Shown: positions 1 through 9,769, counted from the first letter of the stretch. The stretch is 64,000 nucleotides of DNA from Carboxylicivirga mesophila (GCF_018271975.1 NZ_JAGUCN010000002.1:248001-312000), one strand, 5' to 3'. Program-made: numbers and translations. The notes: generated by a model not told the origin, from the letters alone.

Positions 1-1569
1 TACAATGGCAGGATCAGCAAAAAGCGCTTCCTCATCAGGATTGCTGAATAGCGCCATCACCTTGTCGGCACTGGTAAAGGCTGTTTGCTTGTATAGGGAT
101 TTGACAAAGCCGGAGAGATCATTCACATATTTTTTACCAACCAGCTCTTCCACAGGAGGCCTCAGACTTTCAGGTACTTCTTCCAGATAAAATTGCAGCA
201 TGGCCTCAAACACCTGTTGGTCTAGTGTTGCGTCGTAATCCTTATAAAGCGATTGAATTGTGTTAGTTAATTCATCCTTATTCGATGCCGAAGATGCAGC
301 TTCATCTTCATCTGCTTCCATTAACTCCATAAATAAAGAGCTCGTTTCCAGCGCAAAATTAACTAACTCAGCTCCCTGAAGCATGGTTTCATCGGTAATG
401 GTTTCAGCAAGGGTCAGTTTATTACCCAGCATGTAGGAGGCTTCTATTATTGATAAGGTCTTGCCATATTGGTTTAACAGCACAGAATCCTTTTGAATCC
501 AGTTATTAAACGAGGCTTCTGTTTGCTCGCGTTGCTCAATAACCGATAGCTTTTCGAGCGCCTGATTTTGACCGATAGCGTATTTCCAGTAATTGCTCGA
601 CTCGGAATACTTAGCGGCATACTTAATATTAATGGCTGGTGAAGATTGCATAGCATCAGCCCATATGGCCTGCTTGATGCCTCTCACTTCAGCCACAATG
701 GGGTTTATGACATCTTGAATTTCCTGAACGCCGTGCGAGGTAAGGTAGCGCTGTGTGTAACCCGGATATCCCATGGTCATGGTAAAGTCACCCTTAGTAT
801 AGCCCTGTGTATTTATTTTTAAATGCATTTTAGGCGTAAATGGGATATTTTCAGGCGAATATTCAGCCGGTGAACCATCCGGTGCGCAATATACCCTGAA
901 AAAGCTGAAGTCGCCTGTGTGGCGTGGCCACATCCAGTTATCGGTATCGCCCCCAAATTTGCCAATAGACGATGGAGGTGTGCCAACCAATCTCACATCG
1001 GCATAGGTTTCGGTCAAAAATAAGATATAGGTATTGCCGTAGAAAAATGATTTTACGGTGGCTTCTAGTTTGCTTTTTTCAAAGGCCTCTACTTCAACTA
1101 TTTCGCATATGCTGTCAATGGCCTGCTGGCGTTCAGCTCCCATTAAATTCTTTGCAGCCTCCTGGATGCGCTGAGTAACATCATGTGCTTCAATTAAAAG
1201 TGTGGCTGTTTTTCCGGGATTCGGTAATTCCTGCTCCAGTGATTTGGCCCAAAACCCATTTTCAAGGTAGTTGTGTTGCAGTGTGCTGTGCTGTTGTATT
1301 TCGTTATAGCCACAATGATGATTGGTTAGTAACAAGCCTTTGTCACTGATAAACTCACCAGTACAGGCGCCATCGTCGAGGGAAACAACTGCATCTTTGA
1401 GTGATGGTGCCGAGTGGCTGTAAATACTTTCAAAAGGTATCTCAAGACCTTTTTGTTGCATCATTTCAATTTGTTGATCACTTATCAGGAAGGGGAGCCA
1501 CATGCCTTCATCTGCTTTAATAGCAGGCGATAGCATTAGTGTAGTTAGAAGGACAAAAATATTTCGCAT
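1..1569 (-). CDS. S46 family dipeptidyl-peptidase, C-terminus cut by window edge
   Basis: This gene encodes an S46 serine exopeptidase, a family that removes dipeptides from peptide N-termini, usually in the periplasm. The frame is open from the ATG at 1567-1569 to base 1, giving the first 523 residues of a protein expected to be about 715. It starts with a signal peptide (residues 1-19, ending AIKAD). The catalytic-His region TNHHCGY is at 82-88, and the DTDNWMWPRHTGDF segment that carries the catalytic Asp in this family follows. The Ser region and the residue that sets P1 specificity lie outside the window, so DPP7-like or DPP11-like cannot be decided. It is a paralogue of the complete gene directly upstream, 147 nt away behind a strong terminator, so it is probably transcribed separately. 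Confidence 0.93.
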   Translation of the reverse strand, partial: MRNIFVLLTTLMLSPAIKADEGMWLPFLISDQQIEMMQQKGLEIPFESIYSHSAPSLKDAVVSLDDGACTGEFISDKGLLLTNHHCGYNEIQQHSTLQHNYLENGFWAKSLEQELPNPGKTATLLIEAHDVTQRIQEAAKNLMGAERQQAIDSICEIVEVEAFEKSKLEATVKSFFYGNTYILFLTETYADVRLVGTPPSSIGKFGGDTDNWMWPRHTGDFSFFRVYCAPDGSPAEYSPENIPFTPKMHLKINTQGYTKGDFTMTMGYPGYTQRYLTSHGVQEIQDVINPIVAEVRGIKQAIWADAMQSSPAINIKYAAKYSESSNYWKYAIGQNQALEKLSVIEQREQTEASFNNWIQKDSVLLNQYGKTLSIIEASYMLGNKLTLAETITDETMLQGAELVNFALETSSLFMELMEADEDEAASSASNKDELTNTIQSLYKDYDATLDQQVFEAMLQFYLEEVPESLRPPVEELVGKKYVNDLSGFVKSLYKQTAFTSADKVMALFSNPDEEALFADPAIV

Positions 1570-1660
1570 TGATATAGTTAGCTTTTAATCGGGAGGCACG
1601 AAACTACAAGATAATAAGTGGGATTACTATTATTTAAATGTGTTTTTAAACAATTTTAAC

Positions 1661-1690
1661 AAAAAAAAGCTGCCGGAATATTCCGGCAGC
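1661..1690 (-). terminator. Rho-independent terminator of the S46 peptidase gene
   Basis: A perfect 22-bp inverted repeat (1669-1690, arms GCTGCCGGAAT) is followed on the minus strand by eight T residues (1668-1661). It lies 26 nt past the stop codon of the gene at 1717-3867 and separates it from the second S46 gene. Confidence 0.9.
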
Positions 1691-1716
1691 CCTTTCTATA
1701 TCTTATCTGCAGCAGA

Positions 1717-3867
1717 CTACTTAACCAATGTCATTTCATCAATCAGGTTAGTAGCACCGGCATATTTGTCGATGATGAACAGCACATAGCGTATGTCCAC
1801 ATTGATACATTTCTGTAATTCAGTTTCAAAAGCAATGTCACCACTCATAGCCTCCCAGTTGCCGTCAAAAGCCAGTCCAAACAGGTGACCTTCGGCGTTG
1901 ATAACTGGACTACCACTGTTACCACCGGTAATATCATTGTTTGATGTGAAACAAACAGGCATGTAACCAGCGGCATCGGCATACTGGCCATAGTCTTTGT
2001 TTTTCCAAAGCTCTTTTAATTTAGCAGGCACTTCAAACTCGAAGTTGTCAGGATCTTCTTTTTCCATGATACCTTCAATGGTTGTGAAATGCTTGTAAAT
2101 CACCCCATCCTTAGGTTCGTAGTCGCCTACTTTACCATAAGATAAGCGCATGGTGAAGTTGGCATCCGGATAGAATACTTTATCAGGCTGCATTTCCATC
2201 AAACCGGCAATGAACAGACGATTGTTTTTGTCAATAGCAATGGCACTTTCTTTCTCCATGCCTTTAATCTCGCGGTATTTGTTCAGTGATGACATACCAG
2301 CTATATAGGCAAGGTCTTTTTGTAGTACTTTCAATGAAGGCTTCTCCAGGAAAGCATTGAAGCGTGCCTCGTCCATGAAAACAGACTTGCTGTAAACATT
2401 GTCGGCAAATTTCTGGAAGTCACCCTTGAACTTTTTGTTGACATCAGCATAGAACGAAGGATGGTATTGTGCTTCAATATCATCATTGTAAAGCTTTAAC
2501 AAAGCAGCAATTACTTTACGGTCTGTTTCAGGATAGTAATCTTTAAAGAAACCTTCGCCGGCTTTTTTCAGACCTTCAACAGCTTTGTTGATTTTTTCCT
2601 GGTCTTCTTCTTCCAGGGCTTTTTCCAGTCCTTGAGCATTTAAAGCAAAGTAAAAAACTTCGGCACCACGCAGCTGACATTCAAGTAAGAATGAAGTGGC
2701 TGACATAAAAGGCGCGCGGGCTTCATAGGCTTTTTCCAATTCGTTAAGCACATTGCCATACTTTTCTTTGCGCTGTGCATCATCATTTACCCAGTTCGTA
2801 AACTCATTCTCAAGTTCACGTTTGCTGCCAAGTACATTTAGTTTCTCTAAGCCGCGGTTCATACCAATACTGTTTTTCCAGTAGTTTGAGCTGCGGGCAA
2901 ATTTTGAGGCGTACTGAATATTCACTTTCTCGTCGGCACGCATATCTTTTAACCAGATATCTTGCTTAATGCCACGAGGCTTAATGCGAGCATGGTTAAT
3001 AATGTCCATGCGTTCTGTGATACCCCATGAAGTCAGGTAACGCTCGGTGCTTCCAGGGAAACCGATTGTCATGGCATAATCATCCATTTCCACGCCTTTT
3101 AATGAAACAGGCAGGTGATGGGCAGGCTTATATGGTTTATTATCTTTCGAATATTTAGCTGGTTTGCCATCAGGGCCGCAATAAACACGGAACATGCTGA
3201 AGTCGCCAGTGTGACGAGGCCACATCCAGTTGTCCGTATCAAAACCAAATTTACCAATTGATGATGGCGGTGCACCAACAAAGCGCACATCCTCGAATGT
3301 TTCATACGCAATCAGGAAAAACTGGTTGCCTTCGAAATAATCCTGTACTCTAATTTGGTACTCATTACCTTCTTTGGCTTCTTCAACCAGTTTAGCTGAA
3401 ACTTCTTTGATTTTTGCGGCACGATCAGCTTCACTCATCTCATTGTTCAGCTCAGCCGTAATTTTTTCGGTTACATCGGTCATGTATTTTAAGAAGGTAA
3501 CCGTTAAACCAGGAGCTGGCAGTTCTTCTTCCAGACTCTTGGCCCAGAACCCGTCTTTCAGGTAGTTGTGCTCAACCGAACTAAGCTCCTGAATATTGCC
3601 ATATCCGCAGTGGTGGTTGGTAAGAAGCAGTCCCTGATCAGAAATCATCTCACCGGTACAGCCTCGTCCGAAAATAACGATGGCATCCTTTAAGCTGCTG
3701 TTGTTGATGCTGTAAACGTCTTCAGCCGAAAGCTGAAAGCCCATCTCCTGCATCTTTTCAATGTTTAATTTATTAATAAGTGGCAAAAGCCACATCCCCT
3801 CATCTGCCTTGGCAAACTGCACAAAACCCAGGCAGCTGATAAGCAATAATGCTGCAATCTTTCTCAT
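1717..3867 (-). CDS. dpp7: S46 family dipeptidyl-peptidase, DPP7-like
   Basis: This is a complete 716-residue S46 exopeptidase, the usual family length, with a signal peptide (MRKIAALLLISCLGFVQFAKA). It should release dipeptides from peptide N-termini in the periplasm. Visible motifs are TNHHCGY with His85/His86, the DTDNWMWPRHTGDF block with the catalytic Asp, and GGNSGSP with Ser651. The later FDGNWE motif has Gly669. In the characterised Porphyromonas enzymes Gly at this site marks DPP7 (hydrophobic P1), while Arg marks DPP11 (acidic P1). A DPP7-type preference is therefore inferred. It is tandem with a second S46 gene downstream, and a minus-strand TATCTTTG box lies upstream at 4003-4010. 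Confidence 0.95.
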   Translation of the reverse strand: MRKIAALLLISCLGFVQFAKADEGMWLLPLINKLNIEKMQEMGFQLSAEDVYSINNSSLKDAIVIFGRGCTGEMISDQGLLLTNHHCGYGNIQELSSVEHNYLKDGFWAKSLEEELPAPGLTVTFLKYMTDVTEKITAELNNEMSEADRAAKIKEVSAKLVEEAKEGNEYQIRVQDYFEGNQFFLIAYETFEDVRFVGAPPSSIGKFGFDTDNWMWPRHTGDFSMFRVYCGPDGKPAKYSKDNKPYKPAHHLPVSLKGVEMDDYAMTIGFPGSTERYLTSWGITERMDIINHARIKPRGIKQDIWLKDMRADEKVNIQYASKFARSSNYWKNSIGMNRGLEKLNVLGSKRELENEFTNWVNDDAQRKEKYGNVLNELEKAYEARAPFMSATSFLLECQLRGAEVFYFALNAQGLEKALEEEDQEKINKAVEGLKKAGEGFFKDYYPETDRKVIAALLKLYNDDIEAQYHPSFYADVNKKFKGDFQKFADNVYSKSVFMDEARFNAFLEKPSLKVLQKDLAYIAGMSSLNKYREIKGMEKESAIAIDKNNRLFIAGLMEMQPDKVFYPDANFTMRLSYGKVGDYEPKDGVIYKHFTTIEGIMEKEDPDNFEFEVPAKLKELWKNKDYGQYADAAGYMPVCFTSNNDITGGNSGSPVINAEGHLFGLAFDGNWEAMSGDIAFETELQKCINVDIRYVLFIIDKYAGATNLIDEMTLVK

Positions 3868-4255
3868 AAATGTTGTCCTTTAAGATTTTGAAGTTACTTA
3901 CAAATTTTAATTGTTATTATTGATTGTAAATGGGACAGTTATCAACAATCAAAGCTCGCTCAACTTTCAAACTCTGTTAATTTATTATCTAATTCTGACG
4001 GTCAAAGATATAATTTTCCATTAAATCTGACAGGGTCTTATATCTGGCCATTTTTTAGCGCATTGCTATTAACAATAAACCCCATGATTCTGTTTTTGTT
4101 GAAAATTAGATAGAAGTCATTAAACTTAGGACGAAAAGCATGTTTGTGATGATTAATAACACTTTTTTTAATGTTAAAGTAATATTTAGCTTATTTGTTT
4201 TACCATATAAAATCATATTTTCGTCGCCAGTTTATATTAACTTAATTAATTAGAC
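3868..4255. other. Divergent intergenic region, no gene seen
   Basis: These 388 AT-rich bases separate the S46 peptidase gene (minus) from the first outer-membrane barrel gene (plus). They should hold promoters for both. Apart from the minus-strand TAnnTTTG box at 4003-4010 I see no convincing motif, RNA or small ORF. Confidence 0.6.
4003..4010 (-). promoter_or_regulatory. Putative -7 box (TATCTTTG) for the S46 peptidase
   Basis: On the minus strand this reads TATCTTTG and matches the Bacteroidota -7 consensus TAnnTTTG. It lies about 135 nt upstream of the start codon. No exact TTTG -33 element is at the ideal distance, so the call is tentative. Confidence 0.4.
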
Positions 4256-4831
4256 ATGAAAAAAATTTTAATGATTGTAGCCGTTATGGCATTTGTAGCT
4301 TCTGCTTCAGCTCAAACTACTTTTGGTGTTAAAGCTGGTGTAAACTTTGCTTCATTATCTGATGACTTTAGTGATATGGATTCAAAAATGGGTCTGGCTG
4401 TAGGTGCTTTTGCTAAATTTGAGTTATCTGAGAAATTTGCTTTCCAACCAGAATTATTGTTTTCTGCTCAAGGAGCAAAGCTTGAAGAAGGCGGTGCTGA
4501 AATGAAGATTAAAGCTAACTATTTGAACTTGCCTTTGATGGGTAAATATTACTTAGCAGAAGGTTTTAGTTTACAGGCTGGTCCTCAAATCGGTTTTTTG
4601 ATGTCGGCTAACGCCGAGCTTACTGGAGCTGGCGAAGAAAACTTTGATGAAGATATTAAAGATGAAATGAAAGGTATTGACTTTGGCTTAAATTTCGGAG
4701 CTGGTTATGAATTGGAGAATGGTCTTGGTTTCGACGCTCGTTACAACCTGGGTCTAAGCAATATTATTGATTCAGATGAGGAAACTGCTAAAAATGGTGT
4801 ATTCCAAATTACTGTAAGCTACGCTTTCTAA
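4256..4831 (+). CDS. Outer-membrane beta-barrel protein (porin family)
   Basis: This 191-residue protein starts with a clear signal peptide (about residues 1-19, ending ASASAQ). The mature part is a run of short alternating amphipathic strands ending in the aromatic residue expected of a barrel (VSYAF). TTFGVKAGVNFASLS at the start of the mature part is typical of the OMP_b-brl_2 family of small eight-stranded barrels in Bacteroidota. The exact function is unknown; these proteins are usually abundant structural or small-molecule OMPs. Its own terminator follows at 4859, so it is probably monocistronic. Two related small barrel genes lie downstream. Confidence 0.88.
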   Translation: MKKILMIVAVMAFVASASAQTTFGVKAGVNFASLSDDFSDMDSKMGLAVGAFAKFELSEKFAFQPELLFSAQGAKLEEGGAEMKIKANYLNLPLMGKYYLAEGFSLQAGPQIGFLMSANAELTGAGEENFDEDIKDEMKGIDFGLNFGAGYELENGLGFDARYNLGLSNIIDSDEETAKNGVFQITVSYAF

Positions 4832-4858
4832 TTTATAGGATCAAATAACTTATTTAAA

Positions 4859-4881
4859 ACCGGCCTTGTGCCGGTTTTTTT
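4859..4881 (+). terminator. Rho-independent terminator
   Basis: Stem ACCGGC (4859-4864) pairs with GCCGGT (4870-4875) across loop CTTGT, followed by a T tract. It lies 28 nt after the barrel gene stop codon. Confidence 0.85.
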
Positions 4882-4952
4882 GTGTCTATTGTTTATTAAT
4901 ATAATATCATTAGATTTATATGTACTTACTTATAAATCTAACACCAGACAAA

Positions 4953-5525
4953 ATGAAAAAAATCTTATTAACTGTATTAATTATTGCCGGGATGGCCATT
5001 AACTCGTCTGCACAAACCGAAAAAGGTAAAGTGTTTATTATGGGTTCATCTGATCTTAGCCTCACTTCTACAACAATGACTTTGGAGTATGATGGTGAAG
5101 AAATGGGAGATGCAGATCTTTCATCGTTTAATTTTACACCTACCATCGGGTATTTTGTTGCAGATGGATTGGCTTTGGGTTTATCTTTCAATATTGAGAA
5201 TAGTAAACAGGATGATATAACCAGTAACTCTTTGTTAGTTGGCCCAATGGCACGCTATTATATTGGTAGCTCCAATGTGAAGCCATTTGTTCAGGCAGGT
5301 TACTACTTTGGTTCACAAACCGAAGAAAATGATGTGGATGAAAGTAAAGCAAAAGCTACAGCCTGGGATATAGGCGGAGGAGCTGCAGTCTTTATTAATG
5401 AATTTGCATCAATCGATTTTAGTCTTGGTTATGGAGGAGGTACCGTTACCAGTAAAGAGGATGAAAAGATGAAATTGAAAGTTAAAGGACTGGCTGTTAA
5501 TGTAGGATTCTCATTATATTTCTAA
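4953..5525 (+). CDS. Outer-membrane beta-barrel protein
   Basis: This is a 190-residue exported protein. I chose the ATG at 4953 over an in-frame ATG at 4920 because it gives a proper signal peptide (MKKILLTVLIIAGMAINSSAQ) without an 11-residue extension. The mature sequence alternates polar and hydrophobic residues, has the PTIGYFVADGLALGLSF pattern of small OMPs, and ends in Phe (NVGFSLYF). It fits an eight-stranded porin-like barrel. Function and ligand are unknown. It has its own terminator and looks like a separate transcription unit. Confidence 0.85.
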   Translation: MKKILLTVLIIAGMAINSSAQTEKGKVFIMGSSDLSLTSTTMTLEYDGEEMGDADLSSFNFTPTIGYFVADGLALGLSFNIENSKQDDITSNSLLVGPMARYYIGSSNVKPFVQAGYYFGSQTEENDVDESKAKATAWDIGGGAAVFINEFASIDFSLGYGGGTVTSKEDEKMKLKVKGLAVNVGFSLYF

Positions 5526-5550
5526 GAATATAATTTTAAAATATAAAAAT

Positions 5551-5573
5551 GCCGGCTTAGTGCCGGTTTTTTT
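5551..5573 (+). terminator. Rho-independent terminator
   Basis: Stem GCCGGC (5551-5556) pairs with GCCGGT (5562-5567, one G-T pair) across loop TTAGT, followed by seven T. It belongs to the barrel gene ending at 5525. Confidence 0.85.
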
Positions 5574-5793
5574 ATGCCCATAGCAGGCTATGCTATTAAC
5601 AAAATTAATCGGTGTGTATTGGTCAAAATAGGGCTAATTAGCAAACGGTTAGTGTGTAAAAGTCAAGCTGTAGTTGATGAAAGGGCTGTATGAGTTGATG
5701 AATGGATGAAAAACATTGATAAAAGATGTATGTGGGTATAGTAAATTATGTAATTTAGCCGCTCGTTATTTAATAACTAACACACATTCGAAC

Positions 5794-6390
5794 ATGAAAA
5801 AAGTTTTATTATTAGTAGCAGTACTTGTAGCAGGTATTGCTTCAGCAAACGCTCAGAGCGAAAACTACAAAGCCTTTAAAGTAGATGTAGGTACGCTGTA
5901 TGCTATTCCAGGGGCAGAGGAAATGGCATCAGGTCTTGGTTTCTACATTGAGCCAAAGTACAACATGACAGATAACCTTGCATTAGGTTTAAAAATGGAA
6001 TGGGCTATTATGGGTGCTGCAGATGAGTATGATGTTGATATTTCTGCATTAGGTACTTATCAACTTACAGGTGATTATTATTTTGGGGACTCAAAAGTTC
6101 GCCCATTTGTAGGTTTAGGCGCAGGTATTTACGCAATGGGTAGTGTAACCGCCTCAAATACACAAATGTCTATTGGTGGAGTTACTGTTGATGCTGGTGA
6201 CTTAATGGTGGATGAAGTTATGCCTGAGTTTGGAACTAAATTTGGTTTTGCACCGCGCGCTGGTCTTCTTCTAGGTCATTTCCGTTTAGGCTTGGAGTAT
6301 AATATCATAACAGGTATTGATGACGTGTTGCCATCTCGTAACTACTTGTCATTCAAAGTTGGTTTCGAGATTGGTGGTGGTAAGAAGTAA
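5794..6390 (+). CDS. Outer-membrane beta-barrel protein
   Basis: This 198-residue protein has a signal peptide (MKKVLLLVAVLVAGIASANAQ). The ATG at 5794 is preferred to an upstream in-frame ATG at 5716, which would place 26 non-signal residues before the KK-rich n-region. The mature part has barrel-like strands (KPRVRPFVGLGAGIY-type pattern; here SKVRPFVGLGAGIYAMGS) and a C-terminal FKVGFEIGGGKK. The RPFVGLGAG motif is common in the OprF-like/OmpW-like small barrel proteins of Bacteroidota. Function is unknown. Its terminator is at 6415. Confidence 0.85.
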   Translation: MKKVLLLVAVLVAGIASANAQSENYKAFKVDVGTLYAIPGAEEMASGLGFYIEPKYNMTDNLALGLKMEWAIMGAADEYDVDISALGTYQLTGDYYFGDSKVRPFVGLGAGIYAMGSVTASNTQMSIGGVTVDAGDLMVDEVMPEFGTKFGFAPRAGLLLGHFRLGLEYNIITGIDDVLPSRNYLSFKVGFEIGGGKK

Positions 6391-6414
6391 TTTTTATCAA
6401 CTGCATATAAGTAT

Positions 6415-6440
6415 AAAGCCGGCCATGTGCCGGCTTTTTT
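6415..6440 (+). terminator. Rho-independent terminator
   Basis: Stem AAAGCCGGC (6415-6423) pairs with GCCGGCTTT (6429-6437) across loop CATGT and runs into T residues. It closes the transcript of the barrel gene ending at 6390. Confidence 0.9.
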
Positions 6441-6531
6441 TATTACTCGCCGCTGGTTGTTAAAAAAGCTTAATGACATACGGGTAAAGTTGTGTTGGCT
6501 TGTCAATAAGGCGTAACACTAACTTATACTT

Positions 6532-8868
6532 ATGAGAAAGCTTTTTTTAGCAGCTATGGTGCTGCTATGCTGTTTTATTGGGCAGGCTCAATCAAAACAG
6601 TACACACTCAGCGGCTATATTACCGATGCAGGTAGTGGAGAAAAACTGATAAATGCCAATGTATACGAGGCCGAACAGCTTCGGGGAACCGTCAGTAATG
6701 TCTATGGCTTCTACAGTTTAACTCTTCCGGCAGGGCAGTATACCATTATTTATTCCTACGTTGGTTTTAAAGCCATCACCAAAACGGTTAATCTCACTTC
6801 GGATATGCAGTTAAATGTCAACCTCGATTATGCTGAGGCTATTGAGGAAGTGACTGTTGTAGGTGGAGCCGTTACCCATAAACAAACCGATTCGCAGATG
6901 AGTAAGGAGACCCTCAGTATGGAGGCCATTGAGCGCCTGCCTGCATTTATGGGGGAGGCTGATGTGATGAAAACCCTCCAGTTGATGCCGGGTGTGCAGT
7001 CGGGCAGTGAAGCATCAAGCGGATTATATGTACGCGGTGGTGGACCTGACCAAAACCTGATGTTGCTTGATGGTGTGCCGGTTTATAATGCCAGCCACCT
7101 CTTTGGATTCTTTTCGGTGTTTAACACCGATGCGGTAAAGAATGTATCACTCTACAAGGGTGGTTTTCCAGCTCGTTTTGGTGGGCGTTTGTCGTCGGTA
7201 GTCGATATTCGCATGAAAGAAGGGAATGAAAAAGAATTTCATGGCGGAGCACAAATCGGGCTTATTTCATCCCGTTTTTTTGCCGAAGGGCCTATTGTAA
7301 AAGACCGTACTGCCTTTCATGTGTCAGCACGTCGAACCTATATCGACCTGATAGCCCGTCCTTTTATGAATCAGGAGGAGACAAATGGCTATTTCTTTTA
7401 TGACACCAATGTGAAGGTGAATCATAAATTTTCGGATAAGAGCCGTGTGTACCTAAGCGCCTATGCCGGGCGTGATAAGGCCTACAACAAATATGACGAT
7501 AGCTACAGTTACGAGGGTAGCAGCTCCAAAAGTGAGTACGACAGTAAGCTGTTTTGGGGAAATATTACCACAGCCTTGCGCTGGAACTATATTTTTAATA
7601 ATAAGTTGTTTGCCAATACCACTCTAACCTTCAGTGATTATCGTTTTAACGTGAGCGACCATTCTAAAAGCTATGAGAATGGCATCAAAGAGCAGGATAC
7701 CTTTTATGAGTATAGATCGGGTATTGAGGACTGGAGTGCTAAAATAGAGTTTGACTGGTACCCTGCGCCACGCCACCAGATAAAGTTTGGGTCGGCCTAT
7801 ATCTACCATACCTTTAAGCCAGGTATTGAGGTTATAAAGGATAATAGTGAGGGGAGCGATATTGAGCACCGTACCATTGGTAACAACAATACCTACGGAC
7901 ATGAAATGAATGTGTATATCGAAGATGATTTTGAACTTACCGGACGCTTAAAGGCCAACCTTGGGCTGCATGCTTCGGCATTTAATGTGGAAGATACCTG
8001 GTACACATCGCTTGAGCCCCGCGCCAGCTTACGTTACCTGGCATCTGATCAGATAACACTTAAAGCGGCCTACTCCAAAATGCAGCAATACCTGCACTTG
8101 CTAAGCAACTCAACCATTGGCCTGCCAACCGATCTGTGGTTGCCTGTTACCAAACGTGTGAAGCCTCAGGTATCGCATCAATATGCAATTGGTGCTGTTT
8201 ACGGTGGCCTGAAAAATATTGATGTTTCGCTCGAAGGATTCTATAAAGAGATGGATAACCTGATTGAGTACAAAGAGGGTGCGTCATTTATTGGCTCATC
8301 GCGCGGATGGGAAGAGCAGGTAGAGATTGGGCAGGGTAAGGCCTATGGTGTTGAACTGATGCTGAAGAAGGATGTTGGAAACACTACCGGATGGATTGGT
8401 TATACGTGGTCAAAAACGGAACGTCAGTTTGATAACCTGAACTTTGGCGAGTGGTTTCCGGCACGCTATGATCGCCGGCACGATGCCAGTATTGTCCTTA
8501 GTCATAAAATAAATGATAAGATAGACATTGGTACCACCTGGGTATTTGGCACTGGTAATGCCATAACCTTACCCACCTACGAGATTGAACGCATTGATGG
8601 AGGCAGTGATTATAATCCAACGGTTAAATACTACGAGCACCGTAACAACTATCGCATGCCCAATTATCACCGTATGGATGTGGGGATTAATTTCCATAAG
8701 CAGAAGAAGCGTGGTGTGCGCACCTGGAATATCAGTGTATACAATGTGTATAACCGCAAAAATCCTTTCTTTATTTATACCGGGCATAACGATGGTGGCA
8801 AAAAGGTGCTGAAGCAGGTGTCCTTATTCCCAATACTTCCATCAATCACCTATTCCTATAAATTCTAA
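6532..8868 (+). CDS. TonB-dependent receptor with carboxypeptidase-like N-terminal domain
   Basis: This 778-residue outer-membrane active transporter has a signal peptide (about 1-20). A carboxypeptidase-regulatory-like beta domain follows (about 22-105, GYITDAGSGEKLINANVY). The plug (about 115-225) contains GLYVRGGGPDQNLMLLDGVPVYN, and a long barrel ends in YSYKF. The substrate is unknown. The barrel is shorter than SusC proteins and there is no STN domain, so it is not a sigma-signalling receptor. It sits 4 nt before a DUF4249 lipoprotein gene, a recurrent pairing in this phylum in which the lipoprotein probably acts as the receptor's surface partner (inference). Confidence 0.93.
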   Translation: MRKLFLAAMVLLCCFIGQAQSKQYTLSGYITDAGSGEKLINANVYEAEQLRGTVSNVYGFYSLTLPAGQYTIIYSYVGFKAITKTVNLTSDMQLNVNLDYAEAIEEVTVVGGAVTHKQTDSQMSKETLSMEAIERLPAFMGEADVMKTLQLMPGVQSGSEASSGLYVRGGGPDQNLMLLDGVPVYNASHLFGFFSVFNTDAVKNVSLYKGGFPARFGGRLSSVVDIRMKEGNEKEFHGGAQIGLISSRFFAEGPIVKDRTAFHVSARRTYIDLIARPFMNQEETNGYFFYDTNVKVNHKFSDKSRVYLSAYAGRDKAYNKYDDSYSYEGSSSKSEYDSKLFWGNITTALRWNYIFNNKLFANTTLTFSDYRFNVSDHSKSYENGIKEQDTFYEYRSGIEDWSAKIEFDWYPAPRHQIKFGSAYIYHTFKPGIEVIKDNSEGSDIEHRTIGNNNTYGHEMNVYIEDDFELTGRLKANLGLHASAFNVEDTWYTSLEPRASLRYLASDQITLKAAYSKMQQYLHLLSNSTIGLPTDLWLPVTKRVKPQVSHQYAIGAVYGGLKNIDVSLEGFYKEMDNLIEYKEGASFIGSSRGWEEQVEIGQGKAYGVELMLKKDVGNTTGWIGYTWSKTERQFDNLNFGEWFPARYDRRHDASIVLSHKINDKIDIGTTWVFGTGNAITLPTYEIERIDGGSDYNPTVKYYEHRNNYRMPNYHRMDVGINFHKQKKRGVRTWNISVYNVYNRKNPFFIYTGHNDGGKKVLKQVSLFPILPSITYSYKF

Positions 8869-8872
8869 TAGT

Positions 8873-9769
8873 ATGAGAGCGATATATATATTACTGGCGA
8901 CTGCCTTTTTGATGAGCAGTTGCGAAAAGGAAATAGCCTACAAGGGCAAAGAGCTTGAAAATTTTATGGTGGTTAATTCGGTGTTATTGCCCGACTCGCT
9001 GCTCAGTTGCCGGGTAACCCGCAGCAATACCATCTTCGATGATGAGACGATAAAGGTAATTGGAGACGCAACTGTTGAAGTGTATCAGGATAAAGAGTTG
9101 GTGGAGGTATTGCCTTATTCGCCGGATGGGTACTACCGATCTGCTTCATTGAAAGCAGTGGAGGGGCAAAACTATTCATTTAATATTAGCCATGAAAGCT
9201 ATGAAACCATCAGTGGTCAAACCAAAGTTCCAACCAGGGCAGATGCAATTATTCAATCGGCTGCTTACAATGAAAATACCTATATGTACGATGTTACACT
9301 CGCTATAACCGATCTGCCTGGCGATGATTACTATCGATTGCTGGCTTATGTAGATGATGTCATTTATGATTATGATGGTAATGTAATTCAAGAAGGATAT
9401 GTAAAGGCATTTATCAATTCGTCTGATCCTGTACTTAATTTTAATAAGGTAAGTGGTGATGAGAGTGATTTTAGCGACTATCCTGATAATAACTACATGG
9501 TATTTGACGATGCATTGTTCGATGGGGAAACCTATCAGCTGCGTGTAGGTATCTCGTACTACGCATATGGAGCCCGACCAATGCGTATTATACTACAGCA
9601 CCTCAATGAAGATTTATTCTTGTACTATAGCTCTGTGCAATCGCATATCTATTACGATGAAGACCCGTTTGCGGAACCAGTGCAAATACATAGTAACGTC
9701 AGTAATGGAGCTGGTATATGGAGTAGTGCGGCAGAGACTCTCATGGAAGTTGGTGAAGAGAATCGGTGA
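8873..9769 (+). CDS. DUF4249 family lipoprotein, TonB-receptor partner
   Basis: This is a 298-residue lipoprotein with a lipobox ending at Cys17 (LMSSCEKE). The mature N-terminus YKGKELENFMVVNSVLLPDS and the following 'CRVTRSNTIFDDE...VYQD' pattern are characteristic of DUF4249, an all-beta surface lipoprotein family encoded next to TonB-dependent receptors. Four bases separate it from the receptor stop codon, so the two are co-transcribed and probably translationally coupled. A terminator follows at 9816. The ligand is unknown. Confidence 0.85.
   Translation: MRAIYILLATAFLMSSCEKEIAYKGKELENFMVVNSVLLPDSLLSCRVTRSNTIFDDETIKVIGDATVEVYQDKELVEVLPYSPDGYYRSASLKAVEGQNYSFNISHESYETISGQTKVPTRADAIIQSAAYNENTYMYDVTLAITDLPGDDYYRLLAYVDDVIYDYDGNVIQEGYVKAFINSSDPVLNFNKVSGDESDFSDYPDNNYMVFDDALFDGETYQLRVGISYYAYGARPMRIILQHLNEDLFLYYSSVQSHIYYDEDPFAEPVQIHSNVSNGAGIWSSAAETLMEVGEENR

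Noticed and set aside
5716-5793. Upstream start for the third barrel gene
   Set aside because: It would add 26 residues before a well formed signal peptide.
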